The notes beneath the pieces are model-generated. The model searched no databases. It saw only the letters and a list, made by a program, of their open reading frames with translations, and was not told where the DNA came from. 64,000 nt of DNA from Anaerolineales bacterium (GTDB lineage: Bacteria; Chloroflexota; Anaerolineae; JAAEKA01): contig JACKBI010000011.1 in assembly GCA_020634615.1 (NCBI GenBank), positions 124,001 to 188,000 of the forward strand, read 5' to 3'. Position 1 is the stretch's first letter, and every line of letters begins with the position of its first letter. The position numbers and the translations under genes were made by a program. Below, piece after piece: positions 51,769 to 63,427 of this stretch.

Positions 51769-53117
51769 CCGGTTTCGGGGAAGACGCTGCTTATCCGGTG
51801 CGCTGGCAGACAACGGTCGAGGGCCGCTCGCTGCACGTCATGGTGCGCCGCCAGGCTATCAACCTGCTGCTCGACAACGATAGCCCTTCATTCACATTCG
51901 ACCCGGCGGGGCGGCTGCATGGTGCGTTTGTCGAAGGACGCAACTACCGCCGCAGCCTGGACAATCGCATGCTGGCCAAATGGAGTGAGCAAGACGGAAC
52001 GCGCTCCACCCGCCGCCGTCGCTGGCTGTCAGCCGATGAAGCGCGCGCGGTAGTCGATCTCGCCTACCAGATGGCCGCACGCGCGGCTGGGCTGGCCGGT
52101 GACGCGCCGGCCGCGATCCGGTCTGCCTTGGAGGCGGTGACAGGCTGGACATGGCCGCGGCTGGTTGCGGATCGCCGGTGGTTTGAGCGCATCTATACAC
52201 CGGTCGGCATCCTTCCGCCCGACCAGTACCTGGCGCTGGTATTGCAGGCGACCCACGGCTGTTCGCACAACGCCTGCACGTTCTGCACGTTTTACCAGGA
52301 CATCCCCTTTCGCATCAAGTCGCCCGACGAGTTCCGCAGCCACGTCGCCGGTGTGCTGGACTTCTTTGGTCCCGCGCTGGCCATGCGCCGCTCCATCTTC
52401 CTGGCCGATGCCAACGCGCTGGTGGTTCCCATGCCGCGCCTGCTGGCGTTGCTGGATGTGCTGGCGGATGGGTTGGAAAGCGAAATAAGGGAAACAGGAA
52501 AACCGGGAGCGGCGGCGACCATTTCAGAACCATCGCCACTCGGCCCTGATGCCCTGCCAGACCCAACATTCCCTCACCTGCCACCTGCCACCTGCTCCTT
52601 GCCACCTGCCACTCTGCCACTCTTCGCCTTCATCGACGCCTTTCACGTCGAACGCAAGTCGGTGGCCGACTGGCAAGAGCTGCGCGGGCGCGGACTGCAA
52701 CGGGTCTACATTGGCATGGAAAGCGGGCACGATCCGCTGTTGCGCTGGCTGAATAAACCCGGCAACGCGGTCGATGTGCTGGACGCCGTGCAGACGCTCA
52801 AAACCGCGGGCGTCGCCGTCAGCGTCATCGTGATGTCCGGCGTGGGGGGCGCGGCATTTGCCGACGCGCACGTCCGCGACAGCGTGGCATTGCTGAATGC
52901 CATGCCGCTGGGCTGGGGCGACCTGATCTACATCTCAGAGTTTCGCGAGCAGCCAGGCTCCGATTACGTGCGCATGGCTGCGCAGAATGACGTGCGCGCC
53001 CTGGCCCCGGACGAACTGCACGCGCAGACCCGGATGCTGCGCAACGAATACCGCGCGCCGGATCCGAACCAGCCGCCGCAGTTCTCCGCCTACAACATTG
53101 ACGAGTTCATCTACTGA
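51765..53117 (+). CDS. radical SAM protein with a repeat-derived insertion
   Basis: This protein of about 450 residues is of the radical SAM superfamily. The 4Fe-4S site reads CSHNACTFC (Cys166, Cys171, Cys174). The C-terminal half has FIDAFHVERKSVADWQELRG, LQRVYIGMESGHDPLLRWLN and VSVIVMSGVGG. Residues about 1-155 form an extra N-terminal region with RRRRWLSADEARAVV. Residues about 237-285 are a low-complexity Pro/Ala/Thr segment encoded by a CCACCTG-type array, absent from the expected fold between strand and helix. The reaction is unknown. The start overlaps the upstream gene by 4 bases. Confidence 0.82.
   Translation: MTGFGEDAAYPVRWQTTVEGRSLHVMVRRQAINLLLDNDSPSFTFDPAGRLHGAFVEGRNYRRSLDNRMLAKWSEQDGTRSTRRRRWLSADEARAVVDLAYQMAARAAGLAGDAPAAIRSALEAVTGWTWPRLVADRRWFERIYTPVGILPPDQYLALVLQATHGCSHNACTFCTFYQDIPFRIKSPDEFRSHVAGVLDFFGPALAMRRSIFLADANALVVPMPRLLALLDVLADGLESEIRETGKPGAAATISEPSPLGPDALPDPTFPHLPPATCSLPPATLPLFAFIDAFHVERKSVADWQELRGRGLQRVYIGMESGHDPLLRWLNKPGNAVDVLDAVQTLKTAGVAVSVIVMSGVGGAAFADAHVRDSVALLNAMPLGWGDLIYISEFREQPGSDYVRMAAQNDVRALAPDELHAQTRMLRNEYRAPDPNQPPQFSAYNIDEFIY
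52473..52620. repeat. short-unit array located inside a gene
   Basis: Within the radical SAM coding sequence, AATAAGGGAAACAGGAAAAC is followed further on by CACCTGCCACCTGCCACCTG and TTGCCACCTGCCACTCTGCC. This is the same pair of unit types seen in intergenic arrays at 51213-51300 and 59190-59365. The length keeps the frame open, adding about 49 residues. Confidence 0.75.
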
Positions 53118-53139
53118 TTGCCGCAAGTTTTCAGTGCTC

Positions 53140-53168
53140 TTGACAAAACGTATGATGTTGCCTATAAT
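53140..53168 (+). promoter_or_regulatory. consensus sigma-70 promoter of the branched-chain amino-acid transporter
   Basis: TTGACA and TATAAT, both perfect, are spaced by 17 bases. Transcription would start near 53175, giving a leader of about 265 bases before the ATG at 53442. Confidence 0.9.
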
Positions 53169-53317
53169 CTGCCCACCAAAGCAGATTCCACATTGCCGTG
53201 ACCTGTTCCAGTCATCATAGCCTCACGTCTCGTCCTCCAGGAGCTGTCGCTTCGTTAGCCTCTGGATTTTAGTTCCTCTGTTGTTTGATGTACTCGCTGT
53301 GCGAGGCAAATCCTGGC

Positions 53318-53347
53318 AAGGAGGTGATCGCTTCTTTCGACATCACC
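53318..53347 (+). promoter_or_regulatory. extended Shine-Dalgarno sequence in the leader without a proper start codon
   Basis: AAGGAGGTGATC (53318-53329) is a 12-base full complement of the usual 16S rRNA 3' end. No ATG follows at a normal distance. GGTGAT at 53323-53328 can pair with ATCACC at 53342-53347, so the site could be masked. A GTG inside the site opens a 34-codon frame that ends in the TAG just at the binding-protein ribosome-binding site. Confidence 0.6.
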
Positions 53348-53441
53348 GAAATCTTGTCCCTTCTGAAATTCCCATCGGTCGGAAATGGGTACCCTTGGCT
53401 ACCCAACAACCCATCACAATTCTCTTAGGAGGAGAACACCA

Positions 53442-54770
53442 ATGAAGAAGTCTCAGTATTTCGTGATCGCAGTGTTGATGATTGCTGCGTTCGTATTGGC
53501 AGCTTGCCCGGCCGCGACACCCGCTCCAACGACGAGCAGTGGTGACACAGCCGCTACCTCTGGCGACACGACTACTAGCTCCGCCAGCGGCGACACCGCC
53601 ACCTCATGTGAATGCACTGACCCCAAGGGCTGTGTCACCGTCGGCGCCAATGACCCCGTGCGCGTTGGCTGGATGATGGTCGTCTCGGGCGCGGATGCGA
53701 CCCTGGGCCTCGACTCGAAGTTCGGCGCCGAAATCGCTGCTGACGACCGCGGCACCATCGCCGGCCATGCTATCGAACTGACAGGCGAGGACGACCTGTG
53801 TTCTGCGGAAGGCGGCCAGACCGCTGCCCAGAAGATGTCGGCCGACAACAAGCTGACCGCCGTCATCGGTACAAGCTGCTCCAGCGCAGCGCGCGCGGCC
53901 ATTCCTGTGATGTGCGGCGCCGGCATCCCCATGATCTCCGCTTCCAACACAGCGCCTGACCTGACGGCTGATGACCGCCCGGCCGACTACTGGTGCTACA
54001 TGCGAACGGCCCACAACGACAAGGTTCAAGGCGCTGCCATGGCCGAGTACGCCTATGGCGCTGGCTTCCGCAAGGCCGCCACCGTCCACGACGGCAGCCT
54101 CTATGCCGATCAGCTGCAGCAGGTTTTCGCCGACAAGTTCAAGGAACTGGGCGGCGAAATCGTGGCTCAGGAGGCAGTCGGTCCCCAGGATACCGACATG
54201 AAGCCGATGTTGACCCGTGTAGCCGCAGCCGGCCCCGATTTCTTCTATCTGCCGATCTTCGTGGCCGCTGGCGGCCAGGTGGTCAAGCAGGCTAAGGAAG
54301 TTCCGGGCATGGAGAACGTGCAGTTGGCCGGCGCCGACGGCATCTTCACGGCTGACTTCCTGCGAGCAGCCGGTGACGCTGCTATGGGCATGAACCACTC
54401 AAGCCCTGACTTCTCCCTGTTTGGTGAGGGATATCCTGCGCTGCTGGAGAAGTACAAGGCCAAGGAACCCGCTGCACCGCTATCGGCCTTCCACGCTCAC
54501 GCCTATGATGCCTTCAACATCATCGCCAACGGCATCGAAGCAGTGGCACAGAAGTGCGATGACGGCTCGCTGGTGATCGGCAAGCAAGCGTTGCGCGATG
54601 CCATGATCAGCACCAAGGACTACTCTGGTATCACCGGCACGCTGACCTGCACCGCCACCGGCGACTGCGCGGATCCCAAGATCGCCGTGTACGAGGTCAT
54701 GGACACCAATCCTGACAACTGGAACCCCGGCGCGAATGCCGACAGCAATCCCAAGAAGATCTGGCCATAA
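53442..54770 (+). CDS. branched-chain amino-acid ABC transporter binding lipoprotein (LivJ-like)
   Basis: This 442-residue type I periplasmic-binding protein has a lipoprotein signal (FVIAVLMIAAFVLAAC, Cys22) and a Thr/Ser/Ala/Gly linker. The Peripla_BP_6/LivJ-type domain has ATLGLDSKFGAEIAADDRGT, LTAVIGTSCSSAARAAIPVM and AADGIFTADFL-like segments. It holds extra Cys pairs (CECTDPKGC near the start of the domain, others later), possibly disulfides. AGGAGGAG precedes the ATG. Ligand probably a branched-chain or related amino acid. It has its own strong promoter and is followed by a hairpin that should limit read-through into the permease genes. Confidence 0.9.
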   Translation: MKKSQYFVIAVLMIAAFVLAACPAATPAPTTSSGDTAATSGDTTTSSASGDTATSCECTDPKGCVTVGANDPVRVGWMMVVSGADATLGLDSKFGAEIAADDRGTIAGHAIELTGEDDLCSAEGGQTAAQKMSADNKLTAVIGTSCSSAARAAIPVMCGAGIPMISASNTAPDLTADDRPADYWCYMRTAHNDKVQGAAMAEYAYGAGFRKAATVHDGSLYADQLQQVFADKFKELGGEIVAQEAVGPQDTDMKPMLTRVAAAGPDFFYLPIFVAAGGQVVKQAKEVPGMENVQLAGADGIFTADFLRAAGDAAMGMNHSSPDFSLFGEGYPALLEKYKAKEPAAPLSAFHAHAYDAFNIIANGIEAVAQKCDDGSLVIGKQALRDAMISTKDYSGITGTLTCTATGDCADPKIAVYEVMDTNPDNWNPGANADSNPKKIWP

Positions 54771-54780
54771 GGCCATAATT

Positions 54781-54815
54781 AACCGCCCTGCGGCATATGC
54801 CGCAGGGCGGTTTGT
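54781..54815 (+). terminator. attenuating terminator after the binding-protein gene
   Basis: AACCGCCCTGCGGCAT and its exact complement ATGCCGCAGGGCGGTT (54781-54812) form a perfect hairpin followed by TTTG. It lies 11 bases after the stop at 54770 and before the permease genes. Confidence 0.8.
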
Positions 54816-54978
54816 CAACTCCGCCGACACAGGGTTTGGCCAGGCGATCCCCCGTTTCATCTTGTGGCCCCTACCCATCAAGTGGACTCGTCGGAGTACA
54901 CCACTGGTCGATTAACGAACGCTGCTCTCCCCAGTCATCAGTCATCGATCATTACCTCGCTTTGTACGGAGTAAACTC

Positions 54979-56055
54979 ATGCTGAAAAACCTCAGAAGGC
55001 GTGTCTCCGGTACGACCATCGCAATGTGGATCATCGGCTTCATCTTGCTGGTGGTAGTTATCGTCGGCGTGGTACGCACGCTGATGATCGGAAAATACAC
55101 CGGCGCCGACTGGACGGATCTCTTCGTCTATGGCATCTCGCAGGGAAGCGTCTATGCCTTGATCGCTCTGGGATACACCATGGTTTATGGTATCCTCAGA
55201 ATGATCAACTTTGCCCATGGCGATATCTTTATGGCCGGTGCGTTTTTTGGTTATTTTACAGCCATCGTATTTGAAAAGAACGGCTTCTTCGACAGTCCCA
55301 CGGTTGACGGAAAACTGGTCCTGGCATTGGTGGTCGTTACACTCGTCGCAGCTGCTGGAGCCGCCGGTCTGGCGATCTTGCTGGAACGAATTGCCTACCG
55401 CCCCCTGCGCCGCGCGCCGCGATTGGTGCCGTTAATCACTGCCATCGGTGCTTCCTTCTTCCTCGAGTATTCCTTCCTCGGTCTGTTTGGTTCGGGTATC
55501 AAGGGTTTTCCTGAGATCGATGCGCTCAAAGGACGAGTGTCGATCTTTGGAGTCGAGATTCTTAAGACTCAGGTCGTTGTAATCGTTGCTTCTTTTGTCA
55601 TGTTAATCGCGCTTTGGCTTTTCGTTCAGCGCAGTAAGATGGGCAAGGCGATCCAGGCAGTCTCGGAAGACAAGGATGCGGCCGCGCTGATGGGCATCAA
55701 CGTCGATCGCTCGATCATGATTACCTTCCTGGTCGGCGGCGCGCTGGCCGGAGCGGCCGGTGTGCTCTATGCGCTGCTGTTCAGACAGGTCTACTTCTTC
55801 ATGGGTTTCTTCCCGGGCCTCAAAGCCTTTACGGCGGCGGTGCTGGGCGGCATCGGCAACATCGCCGGAGCCATGGTGGGTGGTCTCTTCCTGGGCATTG
55901 CCGAATCGCTGTTCCCCAACCTGGTGCTGGATGGCCTCGGTATCCCGGCGCCATACCAACTGAAAGACGCACTGGCGTTCCTGCTGCTGGTGCTGGTGCT
56001 GATCTTCCGCCCAACAGGTATTCTGGGCGAACGTCTCGCTACCAAGAAAGCATAA
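54979..56055 (+). CDS. livH: branched-chain amino-acid ABC transporter permease LivH
   Basis: This 358-residue inner-membrane permease has about eight hydrophobic segments. Family features are ISQGSVYALIALGYTMVYGI, LRMINFAHGDIFMAGAFFGY, QAVSEDKDAAALMGINVDRS (the ATPase-contact loop) and GLKAFTAAVLGGIGNIAGAM. An extra N-terminal helix (about residues 14-35) precedes the usual start. It pairs with LivM to form the channel. GGAG precedes the ATG. Confidence 0.95.
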   Translation: MLKNLRRRVSGTTIAMWIIGFILLVVVIVGVVRTLMIGKYTGADWTDLFVYGISQGSVYALIALGYTMVYGILRMINFAHGDIFMAGAFFGYFTAIVFEKNGFFDSPTVDGKLVLALVVVTLVAAAGAAGLAILLERIAYRPLRRAPRLVPLITAIGASFFLEYSFLGLFGSGIKGFPEIDALKGRVSIFGVEILKTQVVVIVASFVMLIALWLFVQRSKMGKAIQAVSEDKDAAALMGINVDRSIMITFLVGGALAGAAGVLYALLFRQVYFFMGFFPGLKAFTAAVLGGIGNIAGAMVGGLFLGIAESLFPNLVLDGLGIPAPYQLKDALAFLLLVLVLIFRPTGILGERLATKKA

Positions 56056-56064
56056 GGGTGTGCC

Positions 56065-57699
56065 ATGAAACGAACGTCTCCCTTTAGTTGGATGACTCCG
56101 GTAACCACTGGGTTGATCGGCGGTGTCGTGGCGTTGTTCCTGTGTCTGGTTGGCATCGTCGAGGCCTCGCTGGGGCGCTACGTCATCACCGGCATCGTTA
56201 CCATGGGCCAGGTCTTTGTGCTGGCCGTCTACGCTATCTTCGCCATGCAGGCGGCCCAGAAGGCGGCGCCGGGCCAGGACGAGAAACCGGCGCCGTTTCG
56301 CACTCTGGCCTCCGGCGCCATCTCCGGCTTGATGATCAGCGTCGTGCTGGCCATCTTCGTGCTGCTTGGCCAGCAGATCGATCTGCGCGCCGTGTTCATC
56401 CATGCCACGCCTGTCCTGTATGATCTGCTGACCTTTGGGCTAGGGGTGCCGCAAGGCATCTTCGTGCTGCTGGGCTTCGGCATCCTGATGGGCGTCCTGT
56501 TTGGCGCGATGGCGCTGCTCCCATCTGCGTTGCGCCGATCGCTGGGCGCCGGACTGATCGCGGTGCCATTGGTGGCTGTTATTTACAGCTCGCTCTTTTC
56601 GGGACGCGGGCTATCCGCCTTTCAGGCGCTGGCTGTGTTTGTGGTCGTTGGCCTGGCGCTCTTCCTCTGGGGAAGGTACCAACAACCCGTGCGCGCTCGG
56701 GCAAACGCGCTGCCAGCCCGCCAGCAACGCAGCATGAGACTCGGTCTCTGGGTTGTCGCCATCCTGTTCGTGCTGGCGCTGCCGGCGCTGGGAACCTATC
56801 CCAGCGAGGTGCTGGTGATCACCGGCATCTTTGTGCTGATGGGCCTGGGGTTGAACATCGTGGTCGGCTATGCTGGCCTGCTGGACCTTGGCTACGTTGC
56901 CTTCTTTGCCATCGGCGCGTACGTGATGGCGATTCTCACGTCGCCTGAAATCACCTGGTTCCCGTTCAGCGGCAACTTCTGGATCGCGCTGCCATTCGCC
57001 GTGCTGGCTGCAACGCTGGCGGGCGTGATTTTGGGCATTCCGGTGCTCAACATGCGCGGTGACTACCTGGCCATTGTGACGCTAGGCTTCGGCGAGATCA
57101 TCCGCCTGGTTGCTCTGTCCGACTGGCTCAAACCACTGATCGGCGGTTCCAACGGTATCACCCAGATTCCGAAGCCGGTCGTCTTCGGTTTCTCGTTCGA
57201 TAATCCGCAGAAGCTCTACTACATCGTGGTGATCGGATGTGTGATCGCAGCGTTCATCGCAACCCGGTTGAAATATTCGCGGCTGGGCCGCAACTGGATG
57301 GCCATTCGTGAGGACGAGGACGTGGCGCAGGCTATGGGTATCGATCTGGTGCGCAACAAGCTGATGGCCTTTGCCACGGGCGCTGCGCTGTCTGGCCTGG
57401 CCGGCGCGCTTTTCGCCACCAAACTGACGTCCATCTACCCGCACAGCTTCAACCTGCTGGTGTCGATCAACGTCCTGGCGGTCATCATCGTCGGCGGGCT
57501 GGGCAGCATACCGGGTGTCATCATCGGTGCGGTCGCGCTGGTGGGTCTGCCTGAGCTGCTACGCGAGTTCGCCGAATATCGCCTGCTGGTCTACGGTGCA
57601 GTGCTGGTATTCATGATGCTCAAGCGACCGGAGGGCTTGCTGCCTGAAGCAAGACGAAAGCTGGAGTTGCATGAGCTTTCACCGGACGTAGCGGAGTAA
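56065..57699 (+). CDS. livM: branched-chain amino-acid ABC transporter permease LivM, extended
   Basis: This 544-residue permease has its C-terminal 320 residues as the standard LivM core (GLNIVVGYAGLLDLGYVAFF, MRGDYLAIVTLGFGEIIRLV, AIREDEDVAQAMGIDLVRNK, VIIVGGLGSIPGVIIGAVAL). The first about 230 residues carry roughly five to six further membrane segments, more than the short extension of E. coli LivM. It starts 9 bases after livH with AAGGGTG as ribosome-binding site. Confidence 0.93.
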   Translation: MKRTSPFSWMTPVTTGLIGGVVALFLCLVGIVEASLGRYVITGIVTMGQVFVLAVYAIFAMQAAQKAAPGQDEKPAPFRTLASGAISGLMISVVLAIFVLLGQQIDLRAVFIHATPVLYDLLTFGLGVPQGIFVLLGFGILMGVLFGAMALLPSALRRSLGAGLIAVPLVAVIYSSLFSGRGLSAFQALAVFVVVGLALFLWGRYQQPVRARANALPARQQRSMRLGLWVVAILFVLALPALGTYPSEVLVITGIFVLMGLGLNIVVGYAGLLDLGYVAFFAIGAYVMAILTSPEITWFPFSGNFWIALPFAVLAATLAGVILGIPVLNMRGDYLAIVTLGFGEIIRLVALSDWLKPLIGGSNGITQIPKPVVFGFSFDNPQKLYYIVVIGCVIAAFIATRLKYSRLGRNWMAIREDEDVAQAMGIDLVRNKLMAFATGAALSGLAGALFATKLTSIYPHSFNLLVSINVLAVIIVGGLGSIPGVIIGAVALVGLPELLREFAEYRLLVYGAVLVFMMLKRPEGLLPEARRKLELHELSPDVAE

Positions 57700-57703
57700 C
57701 CCC

Positions 57704-58475
<772 letters not shown>

Positions 58476-58498
<23 letters not shown>

Positions 58499-59189
58499 CA
58501 TCCACACCTACTACGGCGCCATCCACGCGCTGAAGGGGATCACGGTCACGGTCGACAAGGGCGAGATCGTCACCCTGATCGGCGCGAACGGCGCGGGCAA
58601 GACGACAACGCTGAACACGATCTGCGGCATCTACCACCCGCGCCAGGGAACCATCGTGCTGGACGGCGAGCCGATCCACGACATGCCTGCCCATACAATC
58701 GTTACCCGCGGGTTGTCGCAATCGCCAGAAGGCAGGCGCGTGTTTGGCCGTCTGTCCGTGGCCGAGAACCTTGAGATGGGCGCGTTCACCCGCAAGGACA
58801 AAGCCGGTATCAAACGTGACCTGGAGCGCGTCTATGAGCTGTTCCCGCGCCTTCTGGAACGACGCAAGCAGTTGGCCGGCACGTTATCCGGCGGCGAGCA
58901 GCAAATGCTGGCCATGGGCCGCGCCTTGATGGCCAGTCCGCGCTTGCTGCTGCTGGACGAACCATCCATGGGCCTGGCGCCGATGCTGGTCGATCTGATT
59001 TTCGACACCATCAAGGAGATCAACGCGCAGGGCGTCACGGTGCTGCTGGTCGAGCAAAACGCGCTGGTGGCCCTGTCCATCGCCAACCGCGCCTATGTTC
59101 TGGAAACCGGCAGCATCGTCCTCAGCGGCACCGGCCAGGAGCTGCTGAACAATCCTGAAGTAATGAAGTCGTATCTGGGAATTGATTAG
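58476..59189 (+). CDS. livF: branched-chain amino-acid ABC transporter ATP-binding protein LivF
   Basis: This protein of about 237 residues is the second ATPase of the importer: Walker A IGANGAGKTTTLNTICGI, RGLSQSPEGRRVFGRLSVAENLEMG, signature LSGGEQQMLAMGRALM and Walker B LLLDEPSMGLAPM. Start taken at ATG 58476, giving the usual MALLEATDIHTYYG N-terminus and a 23-base overlap with livG. An upstream in-frame start at 58443 would add 11 residues. Confidence 0.93.
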
Positions 59190-59365
59190 GCGGAGAGGGC
59201 GAGGAAGGGAAAGAAGGGAAAAGAGGGAACTGAAGGAAAAACAGGGACACGGAGGGCTTCGCGCAACTCCGCTTCCCATGATGGCTACCTTGAGACCCAC
59301 TAACCGATCCGGTTTCCCTCGTTTCCTTCCTTTCCCTGTTTCCCCTCCTTTCCCTCTCCCGTTGC
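59190..59365. repeat. GGGAAR/TTTCCC unit array in inverted arrangement
   Basis: Left half GAGGAAGGGAAAGAAGGGAA and following is purine-rich. The right half from about 59310 (TTTCCCTCGTTTCCTTCC and on) is pyrimidine-rich and approximately its reverse complement. A 70-base unrelated centre separates them. The array lies between livF and the MBL-fold gene and reaches to the latter's start codon. Confidence 0.75.
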
Positions 59366-59366
59366 C

Positions 59367-60263
59367 ATGGACCTCGTACAACTCACTGACAGTGCATACC
59401 ACCTGCGGGCCGGCTCCAACGCCGGCCTTCTTGTGCAGGACGGGCGGGCGCTGCTGGTAGACACCGGGCTGGATCGCGATGCCGCTCGCCGCATCCTCAA
59501 ACACGTGACGGCGCTGAACGTCGAATTGGCCGGTGTGCTGGTCACTCATGCCCACGCGGACCACTTTGGCGGCGCGGGCGAGATCAAGCGGCGAACTGGA
59601 GCGCCCGTGCTGGCGCCGGCGTTTGAGGCTGCCGTAGTTGAGAACCCCGCGCTGGAGCCGGTCTATCTCTTCAGCGGCGCGCAGCCGACGAAAGAATTGC
59701 AGGGCAAATTCATTCTCGCGCAACCCTGCCAACTGGACGGGCTGGTGTCGCCGGGCAGACAGGACGTGTTCGGTTTCGACATCGAGGTGATCCCAGCACC
59801 CGGCCACGCCCACAACCAGATGATGGTCGGCTGGCCCGAAGGCCGGGTCTGTTTCGCCGCCGATGCCTATTTTCCTCCCGAGGTATTGGACAAATACGGC
59901 GTCCCGTTTTACGTTGACATCGACCAGACGCTGGCGACGTTGGAGTTGCTGCCTGCCATGCCGTACAACGTCTTCGCCCAGGGCCATGGCGACGCATACG
60001 ATCGCGGCGGTCTGGAGGAAGTCATCGAGTACAACATCCGGCGCGTCGAGACGATACGCGAGCTTGTCTATGAGGCGTTGGCCGCGCCGGCTGATGACGG
60101 CCAGATACTGAAAAATGTGGCCGACTCGCTCGACATTCGCATCGAGCAGCCGGCCATCTATTATCTGACGCGCACCACCATCCACGCCTGTCTCAACTCG
60201 CTGCGCCAGGCCGGCCGCGCCGATCTCACATTGGATGACAACCGACTGCTCTGGTGCAGTTAA
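59367..60263 (+). CDS. MBL-fold metallo-hydrolase
   Basis: This 298-residue metallo-beta-lactamase-fold hydrolase has metal-binding HAHADH (His61, His63, Asp65, His66). Further ligands are probably His in APGHAHNQ, Asp in FAADAYF and His in FAQGHGDAYD. The C-terminal third (residues about 205-298) is a helical winged-helix-like extension (QPAIYYLTRTTIHACLNSLR) as in many thioesterase-like MBL proteins. Substrate unknown. No ribosome-binding site is visible; the repeat array abuts the start. Confidence 0.88.
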   Translation: MDLVQLTDSAYHLRAGSNAGLLVQDGRALLVDTGLDRDAARRILKHVTALNVELAGVLVTHAHADHFGGAGEIKRRTGAPVLAPAFEAAVVENPALEPVYLFSGAQPTKELQGKFILAQPCQLDGLVSPGRQDVFGFDIEVIPAPGHAHNQMMVGWPEGRVCFAADAYFPPEVLDKYGVPFYVDIDQTLATLELLPAMPYNVFAQGHGDAYDRGGLEEVIEYNIRRVETIRELVYEALAAPADDGQILKNVADSLDIRIEQPAIYYLTRTTIHACLNSLRQAGRADLTLDDNRLLWCS

Positions 60264-60280
60264 CCGCTCGTCCGAAACGC

Positions 60281-60312
60281 GAAGCCCGGCTTTTTCGGTA
60301 AAGCCGGGCTTC
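60281..60312 (+). terminator. hairpin after the MBL-fold gene
   Basis: GAAGCCCGGCTTT and AAAGCCGGGCTTC form a perfect 13-bp stem with a 6-base loop, 17 bases after the stop. The T run is weak, so termination efficiency is uncertain. Confidence 0.65.
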
Positions 60313-60337
60313 TGATCTGTGTGTAACGTGGCGGGAA

Positions 60338-60369
60338 GAAGTCGAGCCTTGCCGAAAAAGCTCGACTTC
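60338..60369 (-). terminator. terminator of the acyl-ACP-reductase-like gene
   Basis: On the minus strand GAAGTCGAGC and GCTCGACTTC form a 10-bp stem with a 12-base loop, followed by TTCCC. It lies 9 bases after the stop at 60378. Confidence 0.6.
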
Positions 60370-60377
60370 GTTGTGAG

Positions 60378-62573
<2,196 letters not shown>

Positions 62574-62696
62574 GGTGGTATCCTTTTCTGCCCGCGGAAC
62601 AAGATGCGCGCCAGCGGTGATTACCCTACAATACCCCCATCTGTTGTTTTTGTGTATGACGCAGGTCAGGAATCGGGGCAGGAATTCGGACGCGCA

Positions 62697-62954
62697 CGGT
62701 TCGTAGTAGGCGCTTCAGCGCCGTGCGCGCCCGTAAGCGCTGATGAAAGCTCAGAAAATAAACCGGCAATTGCACCGCGACGCCCGCCGGAGGCTGAAAG
62801 CCATCCGGCTACAACGTGGAAGGTCCTTCGGGCCTGGATCCTAGCCCTGAAAGGGCTTCCACCTCGTAGCCCGATCCGTTATACGGTCGGGCGGGCCTCG
62901 CTGGGCGATTACCGGGTAAAATTCTCAAGTTTCATATGCGCCTACTACGAACCG
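62697..62954. repeat. palindrome of the 13.2 kb family split by the ~196-bp element (copy B)
   Basis: CGGTTCGTAGTAGGCGC (62697-62713) and GCGCCTACTACGAACCG (62938-62954) are perfect complements, the same arms as the intact palindrome at 13189-13251. The left arm runs on to 62722, then a loop, then GCGCTGA (62737-62743), the start of the right arm. There the 196-bp element (62741-62936) interrupts it, after which the right arm resumes. The element matches 6334-6530 almost throughout. The 389-base gap 62574-62962 holds no gene. Confidence 0.88.
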
Positions 62955-62962
62955 CCGGATGA

Positions 62963-63427
62963 TCAGCGCCGCTCCACCGGCGCACCCTGAACAGCTTCCA
63001 CCGCGTCGAGGAAGTCCTGCGGCACTTCAGCTTTGCTGCCGGTGGCCGGGTCGATCATCACCTGTACGCTGCGGCCGGTTGCCACCAGGCGCCCGGTTGT
63101 CTGCTCGCTGACCTCGTATTCGAATACAAAGCTGGTGCGTCCTGCCGACGGCATGCGCACCGCGACCTCCAGCGTCTCCCCCAGGTAGGCCGGTGACTTG
63201 AAGCCAATCGTCAGTTCCACCAGGACAAACGGGACGTTGACGCCAAACTCGTGGCCCGACGTCGGCAGGCCGAGTCTTGCGACCACGGCGCGCAGGAACG
63301 CCACCCGGCCGATCTCGAGGTACGAGGCGTATACGGCGTTGTTGACGTGGCCCAGGGTGTCCAGGTCACGGTAGCGGACGGCAACCGGGGCGACTACCCC
63401 GGCTGTCGGATTTGCTGAGTCGGCCAT
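62963..63427 (-). CDS. acyl-CoA thioesterase (hotdog fold, 4HBT family)
   Basis: This 154-residue hotdog-fold thioesterase has the catalytic motif VRYRDLDTLGHVNNAVYASY with the active Asp (DxxGHVNN), then LEIGRVAFLR and VELTIGFKSPAYLGE. It would hydrolyse an acyl-CoA to free acid; substrate not determined. Its ATG shares one base with the stop of the upstream gene (TGATG), and GGGAGGG provides the ribosome-binding site, so the two are coupled. Confidence 0.9.
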   Translation of the reverse strand: MADSANPTAGVVAPVAVRYRDLDTLGHVNNAVYASYLEIGRVAFLRAVVARLGLPTSGHEFGVNVPFVLVELTIGFKSPAYLGETLEVAVRMPSAGRTSFVFEYEVSEQTTGRLVATGRSVQVMIDPATGSKAEVPQDFLDAVEAVQGAPVERR

